Counted from the stretch's first letter, positions 12,001-27,000 are shown. The stretch is DNA of 64,000 nt from Heliocidaris erythrogramma (GCA_025617745.1 CM046855.1:48835813-48899812), one strand, 5' to 3'. Notes: a model not told the origin generated them from the letters alone. A program made the numbers and translations.

Positions 12001-15000
12001 CAGGAGTTGGAATCAGACAATGTGAATATTTCTGGGAGGTGCTACTTGAGTGTGGCGTACAGTCTTGCTACATCTGGACACAGCCAGTATCTCCCACAGG
12101 TAAACAATTTATTATTTTGAAATATATTTTTAATATTTGTTCACTTATGAGTCATTTGGTCGTCTTTGGAACATGTGCTGAGTTTTCACAGGTTTTTAAT
12201 ATTTGTTCACTTATGAGTCCTTTGGTCGGCTTTGAAACATGTGCTGAGTTTTCACAGGTTTTTTTTTTCTTTTTCATTTTAGGTTACATATTTTTTCACT
12301 TTTAAGTTGGGGGGGGGGGGGGGGGGTTGGTGTCCCTTTTTATTTTCTATGTGAAGACCCCTATGCTATTGTACCAATGTATTATATTTTGTTATTTTGC
12401 TCTCTGTTCTCTTTTGCTTTTCAGATACTGGAGAAGGTACAATTGAATGCCGGTTATATTCCAGGTGAGTGTGAAAAAGAAACCAGAATCCCATGGTGTA
12501 AAACCAGAAACGTTCGCGTATCGTTAATGACAGCCAATGTAGCAAGAAACTTTAGCCAATTGCAATAATGTGATGTTGCTTCAAATACGGAGAATCTCGA
12601 CCACTCAAATTTCTGGTTTTACAGTAGCTCCACAATATTATCTTTGACAGCAACATACAGGGCTGTTCAGACCTGAACCGTAACAATAATAATGACAAAT
12701 CGCTTCCCCGTTGTTTATGTGGACAATGCATTGGAAATTGTTGTTGTAGGTTCAAACTCAACAATATATCCTGATGAGCCTCTCCCTCAATGATTTTATC
12801 ATCTCGTTAGGATGATCATCTTTATTGGTGAGCTTTACTTGTGAGCAAATCATTCCAATCTTGTGATGTGACGTCGGATAATCTGAGCCATGCAGGCAGT
12901 GTTCATTTTGTTTGATTGACAGAACCCCAACAACTTTATAGTTACCAGTTTCGTTCAGATGAGATAACTTTTATCATTACATTATCTATCCGTATAGTCT
13001 ATTGTTATTAATGTTCATGTCAGACCAGCCTTTAAGTCCTTTTGAAAATTCATTTTCATGCAAGACATAAGAATAGAGTTATGTCCCACCCAAGTACCTC
13101 AACCATTATGATCTTTTTACAACATCAGTCTCAGATTTTGAGTTGCATGTCTTGATTTTTTTTTAAAATAAACTCTCTCCATTCTCAATTGATTCAATGG
13201 TTGTTACAGATGCCATCAACCTCTCACTGAGCCTGATGACCAAGGGCCACCATGAAGCAGCCTTTGAGATAGTCAAGATGTTCCGGGAAGTGAGGGTGGG
13301 GGAGAACTCTGCGGAACCCCAGAACCAAGGCAACTTCTTCATCGATCACGCAGTCCAGATACAACTAGTAAGCATGGATTTTATTAACTCTTACTATGCC
13401 AAGGGTTTTAGCTCTCTTCAAAATTTTACCAAAATGTGATCAATGCTTACTTTTCAAATGTCTCCAATTCATTAACTATCTATTATTTCACAAAATATTG
13501 TGTACATAACTTGTAGGAAATATATTACCATTTCTTATGATACCAAACATGATTAATTTACCCAACTTTATGCATGAGAATTATTGAATATAAAAAATAT
13601 TAAAATCGCGTAGTTTAATTGTGATTTTAGCGCAGGGATTACATGCGCGCACTGAAACACGCATGACTTTTGTTGGCTGCGCTTCTGTGATGTCATCCAG
13701 AAAAGCAAATGGCAGCCTCCATGACTGTGCGACTCTTGGCGTTTTTATGGGGTTCGTAACCATTTTTATAGACTTCATAATCATATTGCCGACCCGTTTT
13801 ATAAAACTATTAATACATGGTTGTGAGTTCGTGCATTAGTGCGATCTGGCAACACGTAGGTTTTTATTGTGGTGTCAAACACAATCGGCTTGCGCCTTGT
13901 GCGTATAGTACACCACAATAAAAACCTTTGTGTTGCCAGATCGCACCAACGCACTCCCAACCATGTATTAATAGTATACTGGAGCATAAACAGAGAACCG
14001 AAAAGATCGACCCTGTCCTTATAACTTCCAGTTATGCTTTGTAAGCCAGCCTACAGAGACTGTTTAATGGATTACCCATTGTGAAATAAATTGTTTCACT
14101 AGAACTTGATATTCTTTAATGTGAATTATTCTGCTTAGCCTCATGAAACGTTATTTGGACACTTGGATGAGCTTGTGTCATCTGGGCTTCACTCCTCACC
14201 CTACATAATAGCACTCCATTCAGCGCTGAGGAAGGTGAAGGACAACAAAGGTATGTGCAACAATTATGCTTTCAGTACATCATCTTGGAACTTTTTCATT
14301 TCTTTAAGCAAGTTGCATTAACATCTCTCTCTCTCTTGGTCTACTGTAAACATGGAATATTTTGCGGTGTGGAAATTTTCACGCATTTCACGCGGCATGA
14401 AATTTGTGCGAAAATAAAAACACATGAATATTTTGCGTTATGTATTCTTCTGCCCATGAGCCTAGCAAAAACATGCGAAATTCACTTTACCCAAGCGCGA
14501 AAAATATCCACTTTTACAGTATGTTTCTCTCTCTCTCTCTCTTTCTCTGTCTTGGCGTTCGTCTCTCTTTTTGTCAGTCTTTCTTTTTGTCAGTCTTTCT
14601 TTTTATTTCCCCTTTTCTGCTTCTGTTGCCCTCAAATCTTCTTTTTTTTTCTTTTTTTTTCTCTGTCTCTGCTTTCTCTGTCTCTGTCTCTCTCTCTTTC
14701 TCTCTCTCTCTTTCTCTTTCTCTTTCTCTTTCTCTTTGAAACATCTGTCTCTGTCTCTCTTTCTTTCTTTGTTGTTACGTCTTTGTCTGTTTTTTATTTT
14801 CTTTGTTTTAATTTTTACTGTCTATATATTGTTAGATTTTGCCCTCTCTCGTTATCAAAAGGTTATTATACTCTTTCCCAATTTGTGTTAGTCAAGTATA
14901 CAGTAAACTTTTTGATGGACAAATATTATGTTTGATTGACACAAGTTTATCTGTCTTTATCACTATGTACTCGCTTTTCAATCTTGATTTTTTTTTAAAT

Positions 15001-18000
15001 CTGTGGTAATGGGTTCCTGTAAACATACCGTACAGGGATAAGGACTGTTTGAATGGATCATGATATCACGTAGGAGGTAATCTACACGTCTTGTGCCAGT
15101 CTCTCACCTGATGCATATCCTTATATTGTATGTTTGTTTTACTCATATTGCAGATTATCCCTTTGGGATCATGAAGAGAATGATGGAGCTAGTAAGTATT
15201 TATCAATTTGATAAATGATGATGGGGAAGAGTCTTTCTGTTGATTACCCTTTGTGTGTAAGACAATAAATTTAGCACTTTAGGGGAATCACATGTTTATG
15301 CCCTAGTCATCTTTCAGTCTGCTAAATATCATATTCCACTTATTAGCACACTTGAGATTTATTGTGCTTTCAACTTTCTGATTTTCTTGTGATTACATGC
15401 ACTGTGAGATTTATTTATTATGAGATTTATTATAAGATTTATTATGCTTTTAAGATTGAGATTTATTATGAGATTTATTATGCTTTTAAGATTGAGATTT
15501 ATTATGAGATTTATTATGCTTTTAAGATTGAGATTTATTATGAGATTTATTATGCTTTTAAGATTGAGATTTATTATGAGATTTATTATGCTTTTAAGAT
15601 TGAGATTTATTATGAGATTTATTATGCTTTTAAGATTGAGATTTATTATAAGATTTATTATGCTTTAAAGATTGAGATTTATTATGAGATTTATTATGCT
15701 TTTAAGATTGAGATTTATTATGAGATTTATTATGCTTTTAAGATTGAGATTTATTATGAGATTTATTATGCTTTTAAGATTGAGATTTATTATGAGATTT
15801 ATTATGCTTTAAAGATTGAGATTTATTATGAGATTTATTATGAGATTTATTATGCTTTTAAGATTGAGATTTATTATGAGATTTATTATGCTTTAAAGAT
15901 TGAGATTTATTATGAGATTTATTATGAGATTTATTATGCTTTTAAGATTGAGATTTATTATGAGATTTATTATGCTTTTAAGATTGAGATTTATTATGAG
16001 ATTTATTATGCTTTAAAGATTGAGATTTATTTACTATGAGATTTATTATAAGATTTATTATGCTTTTAAGATTGAGATTTATTATGAGATTTATTATGCT
16101 TTAAACTTTCCGAACAAAATTTCTGCACACACCAAGTACATTTTTAGTATTAATATCGTAGCTCCTAAACCCTATTTTCCATCAAACTTCCCAAATTTGT
16201 CTTTGCACCTGCCTTTGTCATGGCCGGAAAGGTAAAGGATCAGATGAGGTTGATGACTTGCGTGCCCATGTACCCACCCAGATTCTGTTTAAACAGTACG
16301 TTTCTTTGGAAAGATAGTTCAATTTGTCTGTAAGCATTAAAGACAGTATGCAGCTTGGTCATGAATACTTCTTGTGAAGAAAGTGGTCACAGTGCATGTA
16401 ATCACAAGGTGCTAATGGGTTGGGCAGTTCGTATGATAAGAACTTTCTCTTTCTTTTGTTGCAGGAGGTTCCAGTAAGACCTCACTATTTCTGGCCAATA
16501 TTTGCTAGATATAATGCTGCTAGTGATAAAGAAGGTAAGGGGTCAACAAGTATTCCAGTATCATCGTAGAGTTCTGATTAAAGTTCTTAAAATGAGCAAC
16601 TATTGTTGCTGGTTTATGTACTTGAATATCAAAGACTATTTTAGTCAACAAATGTTTAAAGATTCAAGAAGGGAAAAAACACCCCAAAGGATTTTCATTG
16701 CCTTTCCAAACTTGAAATAATAAAAAAATAGTAATAAGATGTTCCACTCATATATGATCTGTTGATGATGGGACTTAACAGTATTCTAGAATTTAATGTA
16801 CTTTTCATTTTACTGCATCAATTGACAAAGTTGGAGAAAAAGAATATGTGGATGTTACCGTGGCTAAGTTCTTGCATTTATACTAAAAGTTAAGCAGTTC
16901 ATCAATGCTGGCAGTATTAATTGCAAATTATTTTGGGGATAATTCAGTAGTTTGGATGGAAAACTCTTCTGTTTTGCATTACTTCATTATTGAAGATTGA
17001 AGAAGATGGGTTGGATAAGATGACACAAATATTAATATAAATCTTTCTGGGATCGTAAAAGGCAAATTTAGTGTTCAGCTGTGTGCGTACCTGATTATAA
17101 CAGGTGTATATGATAATGATAGTGATCAGCCAGCTCAAGCACTCATCATGGTGCTCTTGTGGTGCTCTGCTTGGTGTATTTACAGTAAGAAATTTGTGAA
17201 TAATTGCATAATTGCCATGTTTGATCTGGCAGTTGTCCATTGACATCTGTAGCAGTCTTGGTTGGTTCTTAAGTGGAAGAGATGTGGTATGCATAAGGGA
17301 AAGCGTACCTGGCAAAAATGAATTATATTTGTTGTAAATTTGTAAACACAACTTAAAATAGTTGACATTATGATGATTACTCCATGAATATTCTATTTAC
17401 ACTTTGATCAATCAGTGCATATAGTGGAGAGAGCATCTCACAAAAAAAAGGAATATTTTCTTTCTTTCTTTTCTAGGCATCTTGAATACCCTGAAGCGAA
17501 TGAGAGAGATGGGTGTGGAAGCTAGCACCGATACGTTTACCAAGTTTGTCTTTCCGTCTCTTGGAGGGACGTTAGCAGACATACAGACGGCCATCAATGT
17601 AAGTTACTTTAAGGCATGCAATTGTTTGTTGCTAGTCAATATTGAGTTCTCAGAATGCCCTATAGATATAGACTATATAGTAAAGATGATTTCTCTGTTT
17701 AAAATCTTACATATCAGTTCATCTTGTAATTTTGTGCTATGACATTCCTGCACATTTCCTACAGATATTGGCCCATATTCTGAACTCCGGTTTAACTTAA
17801 ACCATGTTTTAAATCTGTGGTTTAACTATGGGTAGCCAAAAATGTCAAAACTTTGTTTACACTGTATGTTCCTTATGTTTACTGGATTCTGGTCTCATGC
17901 TCTAATGGTCAAGAAAACTATTGTACTTATCATTCCCAGACAGTTTTTAAAAGTTTGAGTACCAAAAATGCTGATAAATTGAATATCTACTGTTTAGAGG

Positions 18001-21000
18001 TTTGTGTCACATTTGGCTGCCCATAGTTAAACCACACATTTAGACCATGGTTTAAGTTAAACCGGAGTTCAGAATACGGGCCATTGTGTGTAGTCATTTG
18101 GACTCGGTTTTTACTTACTTTTTGCATGCTGGACTGTCAATTTTACGCTTATAAACTTGTATTCCTGCAATTCATTTATGTAACCTTCAAAAATTTCAAA
18201 ACAAAATCAGTTTAGGGGTTGAATATTCGTACAACATTTCTTTGCTGAATAAGCACCTCTCATGCAAACTTGTAATGTGCAAACCGAGAACTTGCATATT
18301 ATTGCATATTGCATATTATTATTGGCTTTCAGGTAAAGCACAGCGTTTGTACAAGTCTAAGTTCCTTAAATGTAGGAAATTAAATTAAATAGAATTCCTT
18401 ATTTCCATTATTTGTGTGTACACTTTATTAGAACACATGCATTTTTTGAGAAATAACATATTCAGCGTTGATTTGATTGTTAATGATGACTTTCTTTTAC
18501 AATGTTGAAATCACATGCTTTTCACATACCAAAACACAGTCAAATGCTCTATGTTTATCAATGTATTGAGCAATTTATCATTGTTTCCCTTTTTTACAGG
18601 AGCTTGGGATATCTGTTGACAAGTCTCTTGTGACTGCTATGGCAAGAAATGAAGTCAAACATCAGAGACTGGATAGCGTGGTTCAGCTTAGTAAGTCTTC
18701 TTTATTTTATTTGAAATGTGAATGTATCCTATGATTTGGATTAGAAATGAAAAGTGAGTGGTAAGCAATTTTACAGGGGTGGTATTCTGAAAACAATTTT
18801 TTTTTTGTTAGTAAAAATATGTTCATTGTCATAACAAATTGAAATTAGGACAAATCATTGGTTAATGTTTGCACAAAGCTGGCTGCGTATGCTTAAAGTT
18901 AAAATAGACATCTGCACAAGCATCAAAGATGCGTGTTTTATTTTGCGCAATTTCAGTTTGCTATGACAATTAACATGTTTTTCCTGAACATAATAGAAAG
19001 AATAATTTTCAGAATATAGCCCCAGGACTGCTTCAAAGGGCAAGTATATGCTTGGAAGTTAGATCAATGGACCATAGGCCTTCAAGTCCTAAGGGAGGTA
19101 CTATATGATCCAGGATGAATACCTTCCCGACTGCACCATGGCACTAACTTGTGCTTGATCCCGAGTTATCCCATTTCAGAGACCATTGCTTTAACCACTG
19201 AGCCGTACCGTCTCTTCCAGATAAATGAAAATTGACAATTTTGGGTGGGGAGGGGAGAGGTCAGGTGTAACACTTGGTATATACTGGGTATTCATAATCT
19301 CTTCGGATTAATTATCACTGAATGAATTGCAGTGAAGGAGCAGCATATGCTAGAAAGTTGCCAATGTTCTAGAGATAATGTGTCATGATATCCCATAATT
19401 AAAAGCTCTAAAATGCAGATATGTGGTATGTCAACCTGCTGTAGTGACCATAGTTGCAGAAAGATAACCTGTCTAGTATGCTTTTTTGTGTGTTTCCCCT
19501 TCTTTTTGTTCAAATTGAAAGCTGTCCTAAGTTTTACCCAGCCTTCTCACCAGTAACACCCTTGGTGTTTATACCAAGGGTGAAGCACTTCAGAAGATAA
19601 AAACCATCTGTAGATTCCCCCAACATGGGTACCCTCAAGGGTAATAAATCAGTCAATGCCTACTTTCAATCTCCAAAGTTGTTTGGTCCTCCCAAACCAC
19701 CTTCCTGGGATGTCATAAGGCCAGTATGGACCAAATGATGTGTCACTGTTTACTTTCAACCTGCAAAATTGCTTTTGTCCTCTCAGATCACCCCCATGGA
19801 ATTCGGTACAGCCATATTTCTGTTAATTCGAACCATACTTAAACTTCTCTCTACAGAGAAGACTGGTTTTAGACTGGTTTTATTTAAGCTGTATTTCTGG
19901 AATCAGTGTATGAAAACCATCTGGCTATAAAGACCTCTGTCCAGGGGAGCGTTTCATCAAGCGTTATGTCAGTGATTTTTACTGACAAATTTGCTCTCAG
20001 CCAATCAGTTGCAAGGATTTCAGTAGCGTATAACAGTTGTTGGTAAAAATCACGGACAGAACGCTTGATGAAATACTTCCCTGTTTCGCTTGACATACCA
20101 GTATCAATTAATAAGGATAACATAGGTTCATTTGGCATTGCTTATTGATTGTGTGGTCACATCTATTTATCACAGTCATATTTCTCGTTATCTTCCTCTG
20201 CAGTCAGTGAATACAGAGCTCTCGTTGACATTCCTCTTATTCGAGCTGGTCTGGTCACTTGCTTTGCCAGGTGAGTACAGGGGAGCGTTTCATCAAGCAT
20301 CTTGTCAGTGTATTTTTACAAATTTGCTCTCAGCCAATCAGATGCAAGGATTTCAGTAGCTTATAACAATTGTCCGTAAAAATCACTGACAAAACGCTTG
20401 ATGAAACGCTCCCCTGGTTTCTAGCCTTCTCCATTGATTTACTTCACCAACATTGAAACAAAGAATTGAAAACCTAAATTGGATGCTTTTGAGTATTCAA
20501 TAATGATAGTTGTTCATAAACCAAGTCGAAGGGTTGATATGTATGATTTTTATGCCTCCGCCTACCGAAGGTGGTGCCGGAGGCATTATTTTTTTTTTCG
20601 GGTTGTACGTCCGTCCCTACCGCTTTCTCGTTCTAGCGATAACTCAAGAACCACATGAGGTATGAACTTCAAACTTGGTGCTTGTATGTATCACCATATG
20701 AAGACTATCTGATTAGATTTTGGGGTACGTAGGTCAAAGGTCAAAGGTCATAGAGGTCAATTCTGAAATTGCATGCCTTGTTAACGTCATATCCCAAGAA
20801 TCACTTGATCCATTAACTTCAAACTTGGAATTAGTATGCATCACCATAGTGAGACGAACTGATTAGATTTTTGTTCACATAGGTCAAAGGTGACAGGTCA
20901 TAGAGGTCATTATACAGGTGTATGTAAAATTAATGGGTTTTTTTACCTTTTTTAATCACCATATCTCAACTATTTTGTATTCATGACTAGTTATTTTATT

Positions 21001-24000
21001 ATATATTTATAGTACATGTTGAAGACGATGGGTATAATCTATCAAAACATTGACATTAGTGGGCCCTTGAAAGATTTGTGGTGTTACCGCAAGCCTCGCT
21101 CATATTTATCTTCACCATGGAAGTCTTCACTGATTACATACATGTTTTAGTATTCCTTATAGACATGAAATATATATTGGTTGTTTTGTGTCAGGAACCC
21201 TCAAGCGGAGCCAATGGTGCAGATCTGTAAACATCTGGTGGATAGCCATCAAGAACTAGAAGACAGTACAATCACCAAGGAAGGTAAGCTTCTATTCAGT
21301 CTTATTATTTCAAAACTCTTAATTCTATAAATGAATTCTGTGAGTACATTATGTTTTAATAGGTTTCTCTATTCCTTTATTAAAGTTTCTTTCTATTTCA
21401 TTCCACGACCAAAATCTTAGGGCGGGGAAGGGGGTGAAATCAGGACCCCCACTTTCAAGTTGTGCAATGATTGAAATAATCCAGCTCCTCTTCAGTTACT
21501 GCACATGAACTACATTGCATCTACATGTAGGGCAAAGTTGTTTCATCTCTATTTAGAATGCAGTTTTTTAATTAAAAATTGCAACATCTCTAATCAGAAG
21601 TAATATGTAAAGCTGATATTTTGAATGTAGGACAGTGTCGGGTCTGAGACCAGGGTCCCCCGAGAGCAAAACCGGGAGGAAAAGTTATGATTATGTTCAC
21701 TTCATATTAGGACGGAGTCCAAGACACTGAAAGTTCAAGACCAAGATTGGTCTCGGGGGCCTATCATTGATGTAGGATACCAGCATGAAACCCCAAATAT
21801 ACATAAGCAAGAACACTTGCTGATCGGTCTCACAGTACATGAATGTAATATCAAATCAATTGTCCCCAACCGTTCCTTAGCAAGAGGGGATGCCAGTAGG
21901 CCATGTTACAAGTACACCATCTAATATTTCATCTGGATCAGTTGCTTTCCCCCTAGTTACTAGGTTTGGTAGACTAGCAGTGGAGACAGGCACCTGGGGA
22001 TGATTTTGTTTCTGGGGTGTGCTGTGAGCAAAAAAAAAAAGGTCCTCATCATTTTAGGGTCTTCTTTTTAAGTCCAAAAATCTCTGACAAGCAAAAGAAA
22101 AAAAAAGGTCCTCAGTGTTTTAGGGTCTCTTTTTAACTACTTTTTAGCTATAGCACCCCCAGCATCCTCAGCCTTCTAGGGGCCTGAGTGGAAAACGGTG
22201 GTAGATTTGACTATTACATCTTCCAGTAGCCTGCAGTTGAAAGACCGCTGCACTCTTCAAAGTGTAGTATTGGGTATTTGATTGGTATGGTGAATAGCCT
22301 GTGATCACTTTTGTATCATCCATTTTTTTCAGACCAACTTGGAAGCTTCCTGTATGATATTGTCTCCAACATCCCCATGACCAAAGTTTCGCTTGTGAAG
22401 CCTGATCTTGATCTCTTGTTCAAGAAGCTAGCAGAAGAGGTAGGTTCAACGTATAGCTTTGTTCACACGCAACACTGTAAACCGCCTTAAAAAAGTGTGT
22501 GGCAAAATAAAATGGCATATAAGCATAGTGCATTCCATGTTGCATTGTGGGCTGGAAATTACAACTAAGCTTACTAAATTAAGTAGAAGACAAAACAAAA
22601 TAAATGGAGCTTGGATGTGGTTTGGTGTGTGGTATATTCCAGTCTCTGTGTATCAAACATGTACAAGTCTCACACAGTATTCAAGTGCACTCATGTGTAT
22701 TCATTGTTATGAAGAACATCATGAATTAGGCTTGCATGAGGTTTAATAGCATGGATAAACATAACATTCCAGATTTCTGCGTTCACATTTGAGAGGTTTG
22801 AGAGCTGGTCAGACCTCAGCAATAATGATAACAAGATTTTCCATTTGAGGTACACCCCACTGTGTTGTGGGTACGTGTGAGTGTGCTTGTGTATGTTAAC
22901 AGTAGGGCCGGTGTAGGCTGTACCTTTAACAAAAAGTCCTGTTATCGTTATTGTTATGATTGAGGTCTGACTACCCTTTATGCCTTCCTCCTATTGCCTG
23001 CTCGATCCCTTTATTGCAAGAAATTCCTTTCTTTATCCCTGTCAGGGTCTGTACATCAGCGGGCCGAGGTATAGAGGAATACGGAACCAGCTGGACCGCA
23101 TCAAGCTCCCGATGCTGAAATCAGCTGCTGTCAAACTGATGGACCCTAGCGAGATCCAGAAGGATCGTGTCGCCAACTTTGACATCCTATCTGGAGAGGT
23201 ATGTATGATTATTTGAAGTTGGCTTCCAGAGGATCGTCCATCCATTGTTATCCTCTAGCCTTACCTTTCATGCTGTCCGATCCTCTAGCTAACCCGCAGA
23301 GGTCTTGTACTGTTGACCCGGAGGAGGGGTATAGTGTGAATGCAGCTTATCATTGGAGTCCAATTAGTGTATCACTGCTAGGTTTCCATGATCCAGGGGT
23401 TACAGTCCGGAGGCCTATTCTCCTTGAAGCAATTGCAAACAAGCATTTGCTCTTCCTGTGCCTGTTGGTGCAGTCACATTGGAAGAAAATTACAGGAAAT
23501 TTGATTCCTATAATTTTTTATCCCTGGACCAGTCAAAATGCAAACTTCAGAAAGTTTGTCACATGACTGAACCATTCCTATGGCCAATGCGCATGTAGCT
23601 AAACGATTCTGCAGACAAGTGGCACAATGAAAATGTGTTTTCTATCGTCGTTCTTAGGAGGTATCACTTGAGGAGCTGGAGAATCATCTGGTGGAGCTGA
23701 GAGAGAAAGGAGGCAACCTGAGAGGGATCCTCAGGAGACTCCTGCTGGTCCATACTACAAATAATGTAAGTCCCTCTGAATATTTCATCAGGAACCAGTT
23801 ATATAACACTAGTTTTGAATCACAACTACCGCGATGCCATAACAGTTTGCTCGCAGCCAAGACAGACCTACGTCCTTATTTTTCTGTGCTCATATCTAAG
23901 TTCTTGTACAACTTTTTAAAATCAAAATCACTCAGCATTTATCATTTATGTGTAACTTGTATTTTGCTATCTAAATTTGTAACGGAAAGACTTTAAGTGG

Positions 24001-27000
24001 GAACAGCATATCCCAAATATTGTTTTGTAGTTCTGACAGACGAGACGAGTCGTCTCTGGCCTATTGTTCAGCTAGTGCATATTTTCAGTCAGTATTGTTC
24101 ATCATTTATTTCAAGTTTGTATCTATCAATATACGAAGGATTATGTGAGAAATTGAGTTTTCATCACTACCAGAATTCAAGACTTCTTTAACCCATACAC
24201 TACGGGAACTGGGTGGCTCCTGTATTAAGCCTATGAGATTCAAAGAATTCAGTAGTCAACGGGTTAAATGGCATTGTTCCCAACTTGCTGTTTTCTCCAG
24301 AATTATGAGCGAGCCGTGGACTTGAAGAAGGAGTTTGATGAGGCTGGTTATGAACCGACTGGAGCCATCTTTGCCTGTCTCATCAACATGTGCTGTAACC
24401 TAGGCAAATTCACTGAAGCTATGGACTTGAAAGAAAAATTGTAAGTCTTGTCTCTCTGGTCAGTGTAACTTGTAAGGTGGCTTAGCGAAACATGATGACA
24501 AATTATTCAAATTGGACATTTTATTCTATAGAGGCAGAACCAAAATATTAGGATGTAGAATTAGTATATAACACTTTTAAGCAAAATAATATGAAAACTT
24601 TCATTCAGATAAGTCTGATTGTAATTTTAGATGCACAGACAAAACTCTTTTGCTCTTTGCATCTTTCCAGCATCTTTATGCGCCATTGTATTTCGTTATT
24701 AAAGCTACTTAAATTTGGTCCTTAAAACATAAAATAGGCATTTATTTGGTGAGGAGGTGTTTTATTTGATGCTTCTGTAGATTTGTAGACCAAGGGGGGA
24801 CATTTTATTATATTTGGGGGGGGGGGGGTGGTCAGCTACATTAATAAACCATTCATGTGGACTGTGGACTGTAAGCTCAGAATACCAATGTTAATTTCAA
24901 AGTCATTTTTTTTATTCTTTATTATTCTCTTGTTTATGAACTCTGCTCTAGTTTCCTTTTGTTTATATAGTTTTTCATATAAATCAGTATGTAGGTAGGG
25001 TACTATAAATTTGAATAAGCCTCTGTCCTTGATTTTTTTTTCTTCTTCTCCATTTCAGGCACAAGTTTGACCCCAGCTTCAAGTTAGACATCTCCAAGTA
25101 TCGCCTTCTGATTTGTCATCTTGCTAAAGAAAAGCGTCTACCTGGTAAGTGTCTTGTCATGAGATGAAATTAGATAAGAAAGCAAATAAATGCTTGTGAT
25201 GAGCAACAATAAGACCATTACATTCTATCCAAGGACTGTAGGTTTTCTTAAAGGATGATGCCACACTTAAGGGCAGTGATATATGCCATGTCCATGGAGC
25301 TTTTACATTTTATATTGTTACTGTGCTGGTTTGTGAAAGATTCATTCACTTGTAGCATCCTCCCAGGTTCTCATTTCTCTTCGGAGTGTAAAGATGCAGT
25401 TGAACTGACTTTGAACTTGCATTTTATTCTCCAATACTACTAACTTACAGTTAGTATACAGAGCAATATTCAGCAAGATTAGAAGCATCAGAAAATAGCA
25501 TGGATGCTAATGGATTCTGTTAATGTACCTCAGTAAATATTTCTAATGAAATAATCCAAACAAGTGAGGTGTAACGGTTCATTAGCTGATTATGAACAAA
25601 ACTACTTGTATGATAAAATTGTAAATGGTCAGAATTGTGGTGCTCTGACATAGACGCCAGCGAACAATTGCTTCAGGCTTTAATTCATCAAAAATATAGG
25701 ATTAAGGTATTGTGTTGAGTCTTGGAGCGTTTCATCAAGCGTTTTGTCAGTGATTTTTACTAACGAATTTGCTCTCAGCCAATCAGATGCAAGGATTTCA
25801 GTAGCTTATAACGGTTGTCGGTAAAAATCACTGACAAAACGCTTGAAGAAACGCTCCCCTGGGTTGAAGTTCAGAATTCGGTCACTCTAGGATGTCGGCC
25901 GTGGAGCAATTGACGCCGGAACATTTGTGTAGATTGATATCTTGCCATTGCTATGAATCTTTCTGATGTTGACTGTGTTTAGATGCTTTGGACATGGTGC
26001 ATGAGATGAAGGAGCTCGCCGTGGAAACGGACCGGATGGAGAAGCAGACGTTCCATATGCTCAACGAGCTTGCATCCCAGGGAATGAGCGAAGAGGTGGA
26101 GCGCATCTTTGAGACGATGGTGGAACTCGACCTGGTCAAGCCTAACAACAACCTGGTGGGACCTGTTGTCAGTGCATACATGGCCAAGTAATTATTTTTC
26201 TTTTTTATCAAATACTTGGGGGTGGGGCAGCAGGAGGATGGCTCATTAAAAATCCAATGACTTTTTAGATTTTAAGAAAGCATCTTTTAGACAATGGTGG
26301 AATTGGGTCTAGTCAAGCCTTACAACAGCCTAGTAATGCCTTTCTTCTCTTTGATCAAATAAAACTTCAAAGGTAGAAAGAAGGAGGGAGGGATCATTTA
26401 AGATCTAAGGAATTTTTAGAAGTTCATAGTGTTGGTTTCTTGTAGTGGAACTGGTCATGTGATACATAGATTTGCTGAGAGCATTTGTATTTTAATATTT
26501 CTCATACTCAAAGAATAGAAAGCACTTTTTGAGATACGTCTGTATGAATTGTCTGTCAGAATACAGCATTTACATAAGATTGTTTATTCCATGGTGGACT
26601 ATATTATTCAAACCATTTACATGTACAGTTCCGCCCGCGGGCAACGTCACGCCCGAAACAAAGAATGGACGAGACCTGCCCGCGCTTAGACGAAAATCGG
26701 ACGCGTCCGGTACCCTCAAAGTCAGTCGTGCGTGAATGCGGAAATACTCGTACATTTGAGGGTACTTGGACTAAAAAATAACGCTACCTCAGGAAGAAAG
26801 ATTGCGTGGCTTCGTCCGAAAAAATACAGAGTATTTCTCTTTGTAATAAAAAGGGTTTTATTTAATTTCCCGACAACCATTTAGATATATATGAGGACAA
26901 TATTAGGAAATAATTTAAGTTGTCGAAGGTGTCGGGAATTTCATTTCCGCATCCAAATTTTGGTCCCGACCAAAAATATGGACGCGGAAATTTTGCCCTC

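Larger units (their letters stand above)
10262..12424 (+). other. LRPPRC introns 5 to 8 outside exons 6-8
   Basis: Contains a tRNA-derived SINE-like segment (10528-10615), a 2 x 66-bp tandem duplication (12127-12260) and a poly(G) run (about 12309-12326). Nothing else recognised. Confidence 0.55.

Noticed and set aside
15362-16039. 225-codon open frame of [10 protein letters not shown] repeats
   Set aside because: Entirely minisatellite in an intron between well supported exons 12 and 13; no start context or homology.
15406-16106. CRISPR array
   Set aside because: Units are contiguous 36-bp tandem repeats without unique spacers, in an animal intron.
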